A stretch of DNA of 35,767 nt from Phycisphaerales bacterium (GCA_007693845.1 RECV01000179.1:1-35767), one strand, 5' to 3'. Shown: positions 15,323-24,146, counted from the stretch's first letter. Notes: generated from the letters alone by a model not told the origin. A program made the numbers and translations.

Positions 15323-17404
15323 TCAGCCGTTCACAACGCCCCAGTTCGAAAGCAGGATGAGCAGATCGAAGACGTTGACAACATCATCGTCATTGAGGTC
15401 ACCAAAGCACTCCTCATCGACCGGGCAGTTGCCCCAGTTCGCGAGAAGAATCAGCAGATCGAAAACGTTGATGACACCATCGCAGTTGAGATCGCCGCTG
15501 GGGTCTGCGCCCAATCCCAGCACGCGGATTTCGTTGCTGAGGAACTCAACCCCAAGATTGTCCTCAGAAACAATTTGGGCGAAAGTGCCTTCGAACGCAT
15601 TCGGCGAATTCAGGACGGTGAGATCGCTGCAACCCGCGCTGGTGAATGTTCCTTCGCTGATCAGAGTGAGCGTGCCGTCAAGCGTGGCGTTACCCAGAAC
15701 GTTGACGTAGTCATGCCCGAGGCCGGGGCCGGCGGTGGAGAACAGCCGCGCGACCAGACTGCTGTCGGCATCCATGGTCAGATCATTCGCAATGGTCAGA
15801 TCCGCAACGACCGGTTCGTCCAGCGGGAGGATGTCCGCGCCGGCTTCCGCGGTGCGCAGCCGGCCACCGTCGAGAATAACACTTCCGTTGAAGGTGCCAT
15901 CCCCACCGAGCGAGGCATCGTCGATAAAGCGCACGGGCGAGGTGGAGATCGCGCCGCCATCGTTCAACAGTAGGGCGAAGGGGTTGTTGAGTTCCCATGA
16001 GCCGCTTATGGTCTTGATCTCGCCTCGGTTGATGATGCGCTGACCATTGACCCGCAAGGCATCGAGTCCCTCATCATCCGGATCGACGTCAATGTCGATC
16101 ACGCCCTCATTGATGATGATCCCGCCGCGGGCAGCAAAGCCGGAGGCGCTTCTAATCAGGCCGTTGGTGAGGAAGTTCAGCGTTGCGCCGGGCAGGTTGT
16201 GCAGCGTGGAGCGGTTGCCGTTGTTGCCCAAACTGCCGAGGCGGAATTGGCTGCTGTAGGCGAGGTTCCCTTCGCCGTGATTGAAGAGCACAGAATTGGA
16301 TTCCAACTGGAAGGACCCGGTCGAGATGTCAAAGCCATCGAGCGCGTGAATGTGGATGTTGTTCCGGAAAAAGACCTGGTTGCCTTCGGTGATGAATGAT
16401 CCGTGCACGGTGAAGGTCGGGTTCATGCCCTGAGGCGGGGTGCCGGACTGGCCATCGATCCTTACCGCATTGGCGATGTACAACGAGCCGGTCGATCCAC
16501 TTGCGCCGTTCAGGAACCGAATCGTGCTCAACGTGAGTGGTTGCGTCAAGCCATCGAAGTTGTAGCCGTCGCCTTCGAAGGTGTGCTGTCCGACGTTCGC
16601 TCCGGCGCTGCCGAACTGCACGACACCGGTGCCGACGAGCTCCGCATCTTCAGTGTGATCGGAGCGGCTCTGAAATTGCAGCGTGCCATCATCGAGCACT
16701 TCAAAGCGTCCGGTGTGGGGGAAGCCATTTTGCGAGCGGAACGCAAGCGTCGGGCCGGGGTCCTCCGGCGGGGTGTTGCCGACGATGAGCGTGCCGTGGT
16801 TGACCACGCGCATCGAGTTGAAGAGTGATGTTCCGGAGCCGGTGCGGTAGAAGGTTCCGCCTTCTTCGATCACGAGGAATGGCGGGCTGAAGGGCACGCT
16901 GCCGGTAAAGCCGGCGGAGGAGGAAAGTTCCAGTTCCGCGCTGCCGCTGATGATGATTTCGGCGTTCGTATTGACGCCAATGGAGCCGCTGATCCACTGG
17001 CCCTGCCCCATCAGCACGAGCGTCGTGCCTCCGCCGAGCGTGCGGCTGGAGCCGTCCATTATGAGATTGCCGGCTGTCAGCAGGCCGCCGCCGGAGACCG
17101 TGCCGGACTCGAAGTGGAATGTCTCTGCGTCGAGTTCATCGAGCACGTTCAGCGTCGCATCCTTCAACGCGAGGGTGTCGACGAGCGTCAGCTCGGGGAC
17201 GGTTACCGTCACGCCCGCCGCGTCGATGGTGGCGTTGTCGTCACTGCCGGGGACAAAGCCGCAATCCCAGTTGGCGGCCACATCCCAATCGCCGTCGCCG
17301 GCGATCCAGGTGCAATCGGCGTGGACCAGACTCGTCAGCGCGAGCGGCGTCATCAGCAGCAGGGCGGCGGTGGTGGTGTTCATCAAGATTCGTCGGGCGG
17401 TCAT
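15323..17404 (-). CDS. large secreted beta-rich protein with C-terminal dockerin-like repeats
   Basis: 693 residues. A signal peptide (MTARRILMNTTTAALLLMTP to HA) is followed by CTWIAGDGDWDVAANWDCGFVP, the start of a repetitive beta-helix-like region seen in autotransporter-type and planctomycete secreted proteins, with many Gly/Asn-rich strands (for example GGTTLVLMGQG). The C-terminus has two Ca-binding, dockerin-like loops: GDLNCDGVINVFDLLILLANW and, after a short CP..EC linker, GDLNDDDVVNVFDLLILLSNW. The start ATG 17404 has GGGAG 7 nt upstream; a longer frame upstream is rejected because it lacks a signal sequence at its start. Probably cell-surface or extracellular; ligand or enzyme activity unknown. 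Confidence 0.82.
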   Translation of the reverse strand: MTARRILMNTTTAALLLMTPLALTSLVHADCTWIAGDGDWDVAANWDCGFVPGSDDNATIDAAGVTVTVPELTLVDTLALKDATLNVLDELDAETFHFESGTVSGGGLLTAGNLIMDGSSRTLGGGTTLVLMGQGQWISGSIGVNTNAEIIISGSAELELSSSAGFTGSVPFSPPFLVIEEGGTFYRTGSGTSLFNSMRVVNHGTLIVGNTPPEDPGPTLAFRSQNGFPHTGRFEVLDDGTLQFQSRSDHTEDAELVGTGVVQFGSAGANVGQHTFEGDGYNFDGLTQPLTLSTIRFLNGASGSTGSLYIANAVRIDGQSGTPPQGMNPTFTVHGSFITEGNQVFFRNNIHIHALDGFDISTGSFQLESNSVLFNHGEGNLAYSSQFRLGSLGNNGNRSTLHNLPGATLNFLTNGLIRSASGFAARGGIIINEGVIDIDVDPDDEGLDALRVNGQRIINRGEIKTISGSWELNNPFALLLNDGGAISTSPVRFIDDASLGGDGTFNGSVILDGGRLRTAEAGADILPLDEPVVADLTIANDLTMDADSSLVARLFSTAGPGLGHDYVNVLGNATLDGTLTLISEGTFTSAGCSDLTVLNSPNAFEGTFAQIVSEDNLGVEFLSNEIRVLGLGADPSGDLNCDGVINVFDLLILLANWGNCPVDEECFGDLNDDDVVNVFDLLILLSNWGVVNG

Positions 17405-17501
17405 GGGTCTTCTCCCAAAAATGAGGATGGTGTCTCGTGTCGGTGGCCCCGCCGGTCGGTCCGCGGTCGGCCATGGATCACAGGTCGCCGATTCGGGCGG
17501 T

Positions 17502-17553
17502 GCGCAACGGCCCGGAAGAAAAATTCGGCATAATTTGAATCCATCCGTTGCGC
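17502..17553. promoter_or_regulatory. 9-bp inverted repeat flanking an AT-rich patch in a divergent intergenic region
   Basis: GCGCAACGG (17502-17510) and CCGTTGCGC (17545-17553) are exact reverse complements 34 nt apart. The AT-rich centre includes CATAAT on the plus strand. The position between the secreted dockerin-repeat protein and the sigma factor suggests a shared operator or promoter, not proven. Confidence 0.4.
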
Positions 17554-17604
17554 GGCCTGATCGGCGGCGACTCTTCCGGGTGACGATCCGGCTTGTGGGG
17601 TCGT

Positions 17605-17610
17605 TACAAT
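17605..17610 (+). promoter_or_regulatory. -10 element TACAAT, leaderless geometry for the sigma factor
   Basis: TACAAT (5 of 6 matches to TATAAT) ends 6 nt before ATG 17617. Only a weak -35 (GTGACG, 19 nt upstream) is visible. No ribosome-binding site precedes the ATG. Confidence 0.45.
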
Positions 17611-17616
17611 CGGCGT

Positions 17617-18270
17617 ATGGCGTCGATCGATGCGATGACTGACGAGGACGTGCGGCGGGCAGCAAGCGGCTCGCCGCACGATGCGGAACGTCTCATGCAA
17701 TTGGTGACGCCCCAGGTTTCCCGGATGGTTGCGGCCCGGCTGAGCCCGCGCTCCAACCAGTGGCACGCCGCTGAGGAAATCGTGCAGGAATCGCTCCTCG
17801 CGCTCACGCAGGGCCTCAGCCGACTGGAGCGGCAGGATGCCGCCGGGTTGCGCGCGTTCCTCTCCCGCATCGTCGAGAACAAAGTCGCTGACCGATTGCG
17901 CAAACAGCAGCGCAAGCCCGGCGCTATCACCGGCGGGCACGCTTCACTGCAGGACGCGGTCGGCCGGCTCACGCAGACCGGCCGCTTTGAACATGTGCTG
18001 CAGGCGAGCGGCGTCTCGCCGCGCACCGCCGCCGCCGAAGCCGAGCAGGTCGAGCAGATGCTGACCGCACTCGGTCGCTTGAAAGATGAACACCGCCGGG
18101 TGATCACCTTCGCGTTTTTCGATCAGCTCAAGACGGCGGAGATCGCCGAGCAGATGCAGATCTCGCGCCCCGCGGCGTCGATGCTGCTCATCCGCGCGGT
18201 CGATGCGCTCCGGCGAGAAATGGCCGATTCGGACACGGCACCGCCAGCCGAGGAGGAGCACGGCCCATGA
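17617..18270 (+). CDS. ECF-type RNA polymerase sigma factor (planctomycete sigma/kinase pair)
   Basis: 217 residues. Sigma region 2 covers about residues 25-95 (QWHAAEEIVQESLLALTQGL, then FLSRIVENKVADRLRKQQRK). Region 4 is at about 150-205, with the helix-turn-helix FFDQLKTAEIAEQMQISRPA. No region 3 is present, as expected for the ECF class. Planctomycetes often encode such factors next to Ser/Thr kinases that may control them. Start ATG 17617 is chosen; ATG 17635 (MTDEDVRR) is a possible alternative. The stop overlaps the kinase start by 4 bp (ATGA, 18267-18270), so the two are translationally coupled. Confidence 0.92.
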   Translation: MASIDAMTDEDVRRAASGSPHDAERLMQLVTPQVSRMVAARLSPRSNQWHAAEEIVQESLLALTQGLSRLERQDAAGLRAFLSRIVENKVADRLRKQQRKPGAITGGHASLQDAVGRLTQTGRFEHVLQASGVSPRTAAAEAEQVEQMLTALGRLKDEHRRVITFAFFDQLKTAEIAEQMQISRPAASMLLIRAVDALRREMADSDTAPPAEEEHGP

Positions 18271-20933
18271 ACGATTCCGGCTCTGATTCCAGGACGTCTT
18301 TGCCGGAGAGTGACGACTCTGAACGTGACCCCGGCGAACTGGCGGACGAAGTCGACCGCGCGCTCGAAGCGCTCTGGCGCGGCAGCACGATCGAGTTGGA
18401 TACGCTCGTCAGCGAAACGCGGGGCGGCGGTGAGCCGGGTAATGCCGGAACGTTTCGCAAGCTGATGGACGCTGCGGAGGAGATCGGGCGCATCTGGTCC
18501 GGTTCGACCGTCCCGCCGGAGTTGCCGAATTTCCGAGACCTTGAAGCGATCGGCCGGGGCGGCATGGGGGTCGTGTACCGCGCGAAACAGCTTCACCCGC
18601 CGCGCGATGTGGCGATCAAACTGCTCGCGCCCCGACGGCGCGGCGAACTCGACCGCAAGCGTTTTCATTTCGAGATCGAAGCGCTGGCGACCCTTGACCA
18701 CCCGAACATCGCACGGGTGCATGAAGCCGGCTGGATCGATGATGCGAACGAGATGCCCTACATGGTCATGGAGTTCGTGCGCGGCAGGCCGGTGACGGTC
18801 TATGCGCAGGAGCATCAACTGTCCGTCGATGATCGGCTGTCGCTGTTTATCCGCATCGCGGAGGCGGTTCATCACGCCCATCAGCGCGGCATCATGCACC
18901 GCGATCTCAAGCCGGAAAACATTCTTGTCACCGACGATGGTGAACCCAAAGTGCTCGACTTCGGCATTGCCCGCCGGGTTGATGACCAGGCCGAGGCATC
19001 CGAATCCGGTGCGGCAGGAACGACTTTTCTGGGCACGTTGCTTTACTCCAGTCCGGAAGCCGTTACGCAGGGCGAACGGGCAATTGATGTCCGCAGCGAT
19101 GTCTACTCGCTCGGCGTGTTGCTGCACGAACTGCTCATCGGGCGCCTTCCCATCGAGCCCGCCGGCCGGGATGCTCGCGCGGTGATTCGATCGATTTCGG
19201 AGGGGAAAATCGATCTGACCCGCGCGGCCCTGCCGGGGCTCGATGAAGATCTGCGGTGCGTGCTGCGGTGCGCCATGGCGCACGATCCTGATGGCCGATA
19301 CGCATCAGTGGCGGCGCTCGCGGATGATCTTCGGCGGTACCGGAAACGTGAACCGATACGCGCACGGCCGCCGAGTGTGCGCTATCAGTTCGCACGCTTC
19401 GCGCAGCGAAACGCGCTGCTGGTTTCGATGACCGGGTCGCTGACGGCGCTGCTGGTGGCCGCGCTGGCCCTCGTGTCGGTGCTTTATTTCCAGACGAGCG
19501 CAGCGCGTGACGCGGAAGCGGAGCAGCGGCGCGTGGCGGAGCGCGAGGGCGCGAAGCAGCAGGCCGCACTGCGGTTTCTCAACGATATGTTGTCCGCCGC
19601 AAACCCGCGTATGGGGTCGGGCGACCCGGATGTGCCGGTCCGAGCGGTTGTTGAACGCGCCGCCGCGTCGCTCGATGCCATCGAAGCCGGCTCGCTCTAC
19701 GAACCGGAGGTAGAAGCAACGGTGCGCGACACGATCGGCGATGTCTTCGTCGCGCTGGCGATGTTCGAGGAAGCGGAGCGGATGTACATCGCGGCCCAGT
19801 CAGTGCGCGCTGCGCACCTGCCGCCGAACGATCCCGCGCACGCGCTGAGTGAACACCGGCTCGGCGCACTGGCACTTCGGCTCGGAGAGATGGACCAGGC
19901 ACAGATGCTGCTCGAATCGGCCCTGGAAACTCGCCGGCTCCACTACGGCGAGGACAGCGGGCCGTACGCAACCACGCTCAATGAACTGTCCATGGTCATG
20001 ACCGGCCGGCGGGATTTTGAAACCGCGCACGACATGCAGCAGCAAGTGCTCGCGATACGACGCCGGGTTCTGGCGGAAAACGATCCGCTGATCGGGCAGG
20101 CGATCAACAACATCGCCACGACGCTTGTGCATCTCGGCCAATTCGAAGAGGCGATCAGCACTCTCGAAGAGGCGCTCGCGTTCCGGGAGCAGATCTACGG
20201 TGAATCGCATCCGGACATCGCGGAAACGCTCTCTGATCTCGGTTTCCTTTATCGAATGGACGGGCGACATGAAGAATCCGAGCGAGCCATCCGCCGCACG
20301 GTTGATATTCTGACCGCATCGTACGATGAGGATCATCCGCTGGTCGCTTCAGCCATCCACAACCTCGCGCAGTTGATGTACATGCTCGAAGATTTTGATG
20401 AAGCGCTGCGGCTGATGCATCGTGCTCTGGCCATCCGTGAATATGCACTCGGTGAAACCCATCCCGGCACGATTCTGGTGAGCAATGACATCACCGTCAT
20501 CCTCTCGCAACTCGAACTCTGGGATGAAGCCGAGCCGATGATGCAGCGCGTGCTGGAGATGCGGCAACAGGCACATCCCGAGGGGCATCCTGATATCGCC
20601 GCGTCGCACCGCGCGATCGGCGAGCTCCAGCAGCGTCTCGAACGGTTTGAGATCGCGGAGGATCATTTGATTCGCGCGTTGGACATCTATCGAGCCGCGC
20701 GCGGCGAGACGCATCGCGACTCGCTGATCACCGTCGGTCTGCTGGCGGATCTGTACCTGGCATGGGACCGCCCGGAACAAGCCGAGGCGGTGTTGCTGGA
20801 AGCGCACGAGCCGTTCGCCACAACGGAAAGGGTCGTTCCGGCTGGTCTGATCGAGCGGCTGGTAACGACCTACGAGGCGCTGGGTCGACCGGAAGAGGCG
20901 GCACACTGGCGCGATCGCCTGCCGAGTTCCTGA
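18267..20933 (+). CDS. membrane Ser/Thr protein kinase with extracytoplasmic TPR repeats
   Basis: 888 residues. The kinase domain (about 93-365) has the glycine loop IGRGGMGVVYRA, the ATP lysine K118 in VAIK, the catalytic HRDLKPEN with D213, and DFG with D231, so it should be active. A hydrophobic span (about 382-408) follows a basic segment, then a short coiled-coil-like stretch. From about 500 onward there are repeated ~42-residue TPR units of the kinesin-light-chain type (for example LGQFEEAISTLEEALAFREQ). The kinase lies in the cytoplasm and the TPR part outside. It is coupled to the ECF sigma factor by a 4-bp overlap, so a signal-to-transcription pair is likely. Confidence 0.94.
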   Translation: MNDSGSDSRTSLPESDDSERDPGELADEVDRALEALWRGSTIELDTLVSETRGGGEPGNAGTFRKLMDAAEEIGRIWSGSTVPPELPNFRDLEAIGRGGMGVVYRAKQLHPPRDVAIKLLAPRRRGELDRKRFHFEIEALATLDHPNIARVHEAGWIDDANEMPYMVMEFVRGRPVTVYAQEHQLSVDDRLSLFIRIAEAVHHAHQRGIMHRDLKPENILVTDDGEPKVLDFGIARRVDDQAEASESGAAGTTFLGTLLYSSPEAVTQGERAIDVRSDVYSLGVLLHELLIGRLPIEPAGRDARAVIRSISEGKIDLTRAALPGLDEDLRCVLRCAMAHDPDGRYASVAALADDLRRYRKREPIRARPPSVRYQFARFAQRNALLVSMTGSLTALLVAALALVSVLYFQTSAARDAEAEQRRVAEREGAKQQAALRFLNDMLSAANPRMGSGDPDVPVRAVVERAAASLDAIEAGSLYEPEVEATVRDTIGDVFVALAMFEEAERMYIAAQSVRAAHLPPNDPAHALSEHRLGALALRLGEMDQAQMLLESALETRRLHYGEDSGPYATTLNELSMVMTGRRDFETAHDMQQQVLAIRRRVLAENDPLIGQAINNIATTLVHLGQFEEAISTLEEALAFREQIYGESHPDIAETLSDLGFLYRMDGRHEESERAIRRTVDILTASYDEDHPLVASAIHNLAQLMYMLEDFDEALRLMHRALAIREYALGETHPGTILVSNDITVILSQLELWDEAEPMMQRVLEMRQQAHPEGHPDIAASHRAIGELQQRLERFEIAEDHLIRALDIYRAARGETHRDSLITVGLLADLYLAWDRPEQAEAVLLEAHEPFATTERVVPAGLIERLVTTYEALGRPEEAAHWRDRLPSS

Positions 20934-21242
20934 ACGCGTGACTTGACTGATCCGCAAGGCAGGTCGGCGGGCTTCCCGAACAGATGGTCGGCGGTGAGCC
21001 GGCGGGTTGTCATTTTGACAGGAGGAAATCGGTGGTGGGCGTCACCGTGACAGCGCGGATCGTGCCTATCTGCGCTTCTCCGGCCGGAATTCGCCGTCTG
21101 GTTCCGCCGATCGATTGGCACGGCATTTGTGTTCTGTCTCCACGAAGCTCGGCAGGTGCCCGGGTGGTCCGGACACGGTTTCCTCTGCCCGAGAAGTCGT
21201 TTGGTTGATGAAGGATGAATTGACCAGAAAAAGGAGGTTGCC
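20934..21242. other. 309-bp intergenic region before hsp20
   Basis: Contains TGTCA-TTT-TGACA (21008-21020), a small inverted repeat that includes a consensus TTGACA, and AGGAGG (21020-21025) 6 nt before a GTG that opens a 58-codon frame (21032-21208). I found no CIRCE element (TTAGCACTC type) and no clear -10. AAGGAGG at 21231-21237 is the hsp20 ribosome-binding site. Confidence 0.5.
21032..21208 (+). CDS. possible small ORF with strong Shine-Dalgarno (58 residues)
   Basis: GTG 21032 is preceded by AGGAGG with a 6-nt gap. The product would start VVGVTVTARIVPI and contains VPPIDWHGICVLSP. I do not recognise it, and the Arg/Pro-rich second half looks poorly coding. It ends 34 nt before hsp20. 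Listed only because of the ribosome-binding site. Confidence 0.18.
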   Translation: MVGVTVTARIVPICASPAGIRRLVPPIDWHGICVLSPRSSAGARVVRTRFPLPEKSFG

Positions 21243-21716
21243 ATGTTGATGAGACGATTGACAATGAATCCTGTGCGTACTGGACGTCCGACTTGGGACC
21301 GCGTTTTCGATTCCATGTTCGAGGACATGGCGAACGCGAGCAGTTCGATCTTCTCCGCGACGACTTTCCCGCCGCTGAACGTCTGGCAGGATGAGCAGGC
21401 GGTCTACGTCGAAGCGGAACTCCCCGGATTTTCCCGCGATCAGATCGAACTCGATGTCCACGAGCATCGTCTGACCATTCGCGGCGAAAGGACGCCACAA
21501 GACAGCGAGAACGTCGATTACATCCGACGTGAACGACCGATGGGCAAGTTCACCCGAACGCTGGATCTGCCGGTCGAGTTCGAGGCGGAGCGGGTGGAAG
21601 CGTCGCTGGAGAACGGCGTGCTGCTCGTGACCCTGCCGAAGTCGGCCAAGGCCACGCCTCGCCGCATTGAAGTTCGCGGCCAGAGCAATCCGGCGGGTGC
21701 TGCCGCACAGGCGTGA
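21243..21716 (+). CDS. small heat-shock protein, Hsp20/alpha-crystallin family (first copy)
   Basis: 157 residues. The alpha-crystallin domain covers about 40-140: PPLNVWQDEQAVYVEAELPG, IELDVHEHRLTIRGER and the hallmark ENGVLLVTLPK. The tail RRIEVRG supplies an I-x-V motif like the IxI/V oligomerisation motif. Hsp20 proteins hold unfolded proteins without ATP. Start ATG 21243 has a perfect AAGGAGG 5 nt upstream. Followed by a second Hsp20 after about 109 nt and then an HtrA protease. Confidence 0.95.
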   Translation: MLMRRLTMNPVRTGRPTWDRVFDSMFEDMANASSSIFSATTFPPLNVWQDEQAVYVEAELPGFSRDQIELDVHEHRLTIRGERTPQDSENVDYIRRERPMGKFTRTLDLPVEFEAERVEASLENGVLLVTLPKSAKATPRRIEVRGQSNPAGAAAQA

Positions 21717-21825
21717 TCATCTCCAATCGCGCCGGTCCCAAGGACCGGTTGCAGGAATGATCGGAATGAAAGTTTGGTTTCAAGCGTTCTGAGGTATGCA
21801 GGCAATGCCAGGGAGGTTTGTCACC

Positions 21826-22311
21826 ATGACATCAAGCAAGACGAAGTCGACGAATGAAAAGGCGATGACCACCACAAACTCGAACACGATTGAAACAAAG
21901 GTGAATGCAACGACTGACAATGCATCGCTGGCGGAGCGCCAGGAAGATCTGACGACCCCGCAGGGCTGGCAGTATCGCCCGGATGCGGACATCATTCGTG
22001 AGAACGATCAGTTCACCATTCTCATGGATGTGCCCGGCGTGCAGTCCGGCGATATCGATCTCCAAATCGATCGTGGCGTTCTCACCGTGCACGCCAAGGT
22101 CAGTTCACGCCATCGCACACTGAACGGTCGTCGCTGGTTCGTGCACGAGTACGGCGTGGGCGATTATTTCCGCAGCTTCGAGTTGGATAACACCATCGAC
22201 CCGCAGGGCATTCAGGCCGAATGCACCGACGGCGTGCTGCGCATCACCCTGCCGAAGCACGAAACAGCCCGGCCGCGGCGAATCGAAGTCCGTGATCGTG
22301 CCTCTAACTGA
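21826..22311 (+). CDS. small heat-shock protein, Hsp20/alpha-crystallin family (second copy)
   Basis: 161 residues. A polar Thr/Asn-rich N-terminal arm of about 45 residues is followed by the alpha-crystallin domain (ADIIRENDQFTILMDVPGV, IDLQIDRGVLTVHAK, DGVLRITLPKH) and the same C-terminal PRRIEVRD motif as the first copy. Start ATG 21826 (MTSSKTKSTNEK) has GGGAGG at 21811-21816, 9 nt upstream; an ATG at 21796 is rejected because the ribosome site lies downstream of it. Hetero-oligomers with the first Hsp20 are plausible but not shown. Confidence 0.94.
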   Translation: MTSSKTKSTNEKAMTTTNSNTIETKVNATTDNASLAERQEDLTTPQGWQYRPDADIIRENDQFTILMDVPGVQSGDIDLQIDRGVLTVHAKVSSRHRTLNGRRWFVHEYGVGDYFRSFELDNTIDPQGIQAECTDGVLRITLPKHETARPRRIEVRDRASN

Positions 22312-22338
22312 GCCACGTAAGCGAAGTGCCCGATAACC

Positions 22339-22369
22339 CGTTGCCCGGAGCCGACTGGCCCGGGCAACG
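22339..22369 (+). terminator. hairpin after second hsp20
   Basis: CGTTGCCCGG and CCGGGCAACG form a perfect 10-bp stem with an 11-nt loop, followed by CTTTA. The short T-run makes partial read-through into the protease gene possible. Confidence 0.5.
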
Positions 22370-22444
22370 CTTTACGACGATATCTCGAGGGCGGATTCCT
22401 TTGATCCGCTCCCCACTTTCAACCGAACGATGGAGGACGCGAGC

Positions 22445-24040
22445 ATGCGCCGCATCCAGAACACGCCAAACCGTAACCGGGCCACGACGATTCTAATCAC
22501 GGCCTGTCTGACCTTCGCCTTTGCCGGGCTGATCGGCATTGTGCAACTGCCGCAAGGCGCGAGCACGGTCCGGGCGGATGAGCATCACACCCCGGCGATC
22601 GAAATGACCGAGGAGATTCAAACCGCGGTCAATCTCTCCAATGCCTTCCGCACCATCAGCAGCGCCGTCGCGCCGAGCGTCGTCAACATCAACACCGTGC
22701 AGGAAGTCGTCGAACGCGTGCCGGAGCGGCGGCTTGATCCTTTCGGCGATGATTTCTTCGAGCGGTTCTTCGGCCCGTCGCCGTTCGATCGCGCCCAGCC
22801 GCGTGATCGTGATAACGACCGTCAGCCGCGCGAGCGGGAACGACGGTACGAACGGCGCGGCCAGGGGAGCGGCGTGATCGTTTCTCCCGACGGCTACATC
22901 GTGACCAACTACCACGTGATCGGCGATGCTGACACGATCAACGTTCAACTGGACAGCGGTCGTCAGTATCAGGCCGAGGTCATCGGTACCGATGCCACGA
23001 CTGATCTGGCGATCATTCGCATCGACGCCATTGGCCTCACTGCCGCACGCTTTGCGTCCACCCCCAGCGAACCCGGGGAATGGGTGCTCGCGATGGGCAA
23101 CCCGTTCGGGCTTGACCACACCGTGACCGCCGGCATCGTCAGCGCGACCGGACGACAGATCGGCATCATCCGCGATCAGCAGGGCATGCTCGGTATCGAA
23201 AACTTCATTCAGACCGACGCGGCGATCAACCCCGGCAACAGCGGAGGGCCACTGGTGAATCTGCGCGGTGAAGTGGTCGGCATCAACACCGCCATCATCT
23301 CGCGCACCGGCACTTACATGGGCGTCGGCTTCGCCATTCCCGCCGACCTCGTCCAATCCGTCATGACCGCACTCATCGACGACGGCGAAGTCACCCGCGG
23401 CTGGCTTGGCGTGGCGATCCAGAACCTCGATCAGGATCTGGCCGAGTCGTACGGCTACGTTGGAATCGACGGCGTGCTCATCGCGGATGTCACGTCTGGC
23501 AGTCCTGCCGATGAAGCCGGCCTCAAGCCCGAAGACATCGTGATCAGCATCAACGGCCGGCCGACAGCGCGCGGCAATCAACTCCAGACCATGATCGCGA
23601 CGTTCCCGCCCGGCACGGAAGTGGAAATGAAGATCTTCCGCGGCGGCGAGGAAAAGCGCATTCCCGTGACCCTCGGTCAACGACCGACATCGGAAGAAAT
23701 GCTTGCGCAGGCGCGCGGCGAACGATCCGGCCCGGCGACCGCGGCGAGTGAGAAACTCGGCCTCACCGTCAAAGAGATGACTTCCGAGATGGCAGAACGC
23801 CTCGGATTCCGCGAACCGACCGGCGTGGTGATCGACGAGATTCGTTCCGGCAGTGTCGCGGCGCGTAGCGCCGTTACCGCCATGCGGCCGAACGATGTCA
23901 TTCTTTCGGTCGACGGGACCGACATCGGGTCCATCGAGGAGTTCGAGGAAGCGGTGGAGCGAGCGGATCTTTCCACCGGCGTGCGCCTGCGCGTGCGTTC
24001 GGGTGGTTCCACCCGCATCATTCTGCTACGCGTGAACTGA
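22445..24040 (+). CDS. HtrA/DegP-family periplasmic serine protease with two PDZ domains
   Basis: 531 residues. An N-terminal hydrophobic segment (ATTILITACLTFAFAGLIG) targets it out of the cytoplasm. The trypsin-like domain has the full triad: H157 in TNYHVIG, D187 in TTDLAII, and S266 in NPGNSGGPLV. Two PDZ domains follow at about 325-420 and 430-525 (GVLIADVTSGSPADEAGLKP; GVVIDEIRSGSVAARS). An Arg/Asp-rich loop (about 100-130) precedes the catalytic domain. HtrA proteins degrade or refold damaged envelope proteins. ATG 22445 is preferred over ATG 22430 because GGAGG (22432-22436) lies 8 nt upstream. Downstream terminator at 24108-24146. Confidence 0.95.
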   Translation: MRRIQNTPNRNRATTILITACLTFAFAGLIGIVQLPQGASTVRADEHHTPAIEMTEEIQTAVNLSNAFRTISSAVAPSVVNINTVQEVVERVPERRLDPFGDDFFERFFGPSPFDRAQPRDRDNDRQPRERERRYERRGQGSGVIVSPDGYIVTNYHVIGDADTINVQLDSGRQYQAEVIGTDATTDLAIIRIDAIGLTAARFASTPSEPGEWVLAMGNPFGLDHTVTAGIVSATGRQIGIIRDQQGMLGIENFIQTDAAINPGNSGGPLVNLRGEVVGINTAIISRTGTYMGVGFAIPADLVQSVMTALIDDGEVTRGWLGVAIQNLDQDLAESYGYVGIDGVLIADVTSGSPADEAGLKPEDIVISINGRPTARGNQLQTMIATFPPGTEVEMKIFRGGEEKRIPVTLGQRPTSEEMLAQARGERSGPATAASEKLGLTVKEMTSEMAERLGFREPTGVVIDEIRSGSVAARSAVTAMRPNDVILSVDGTDIGSIEEFEEAVERADLSTGVRLRVRSGGSTRIILLRVN

Positions 24041-24107
24041 TGAATGACCGTGCTGATGATGCGATGAGAATGCCAAGCATCGCGCATCAATAGCCAACCA
24101 ACAGAAT

Positions 24108-24146
24108 GACACCGCTGCCGCTTTATGCGGCAGCGGCGTGTCTTTT
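24108..24146 (+). terminator. intrinsic terminator after the HtrA gene
   Basis: GACAC plus CGCTGCCGC pairs with GCGGCAGCG plus GTGTC around a short AT-rich loop (with a 2-nt bulge), then TTTT. A standard rho-independent shape. Confidence 0.8.

Noticed and set aside
18123-19283. 386-codon minus-strand frame opposite the kinase
   Set aside because: Antisense shadow; kinase motifs lie on the plus strand.
20934-21242. Search for a CIRCE/HrcA operator upstream of hsp20
   Set aside because: No TTAGCACTC-N9-GAGTGCTAA-like repeat; only a short TGTCA/TGACA palindrome is present.
22493-23680. 395-codon minus-strand frame opposite the HtrA gene
   Set aside because: Asp/Arg/Ala-rich antisense frame; the HtrA triad on the plus strand is decisive.
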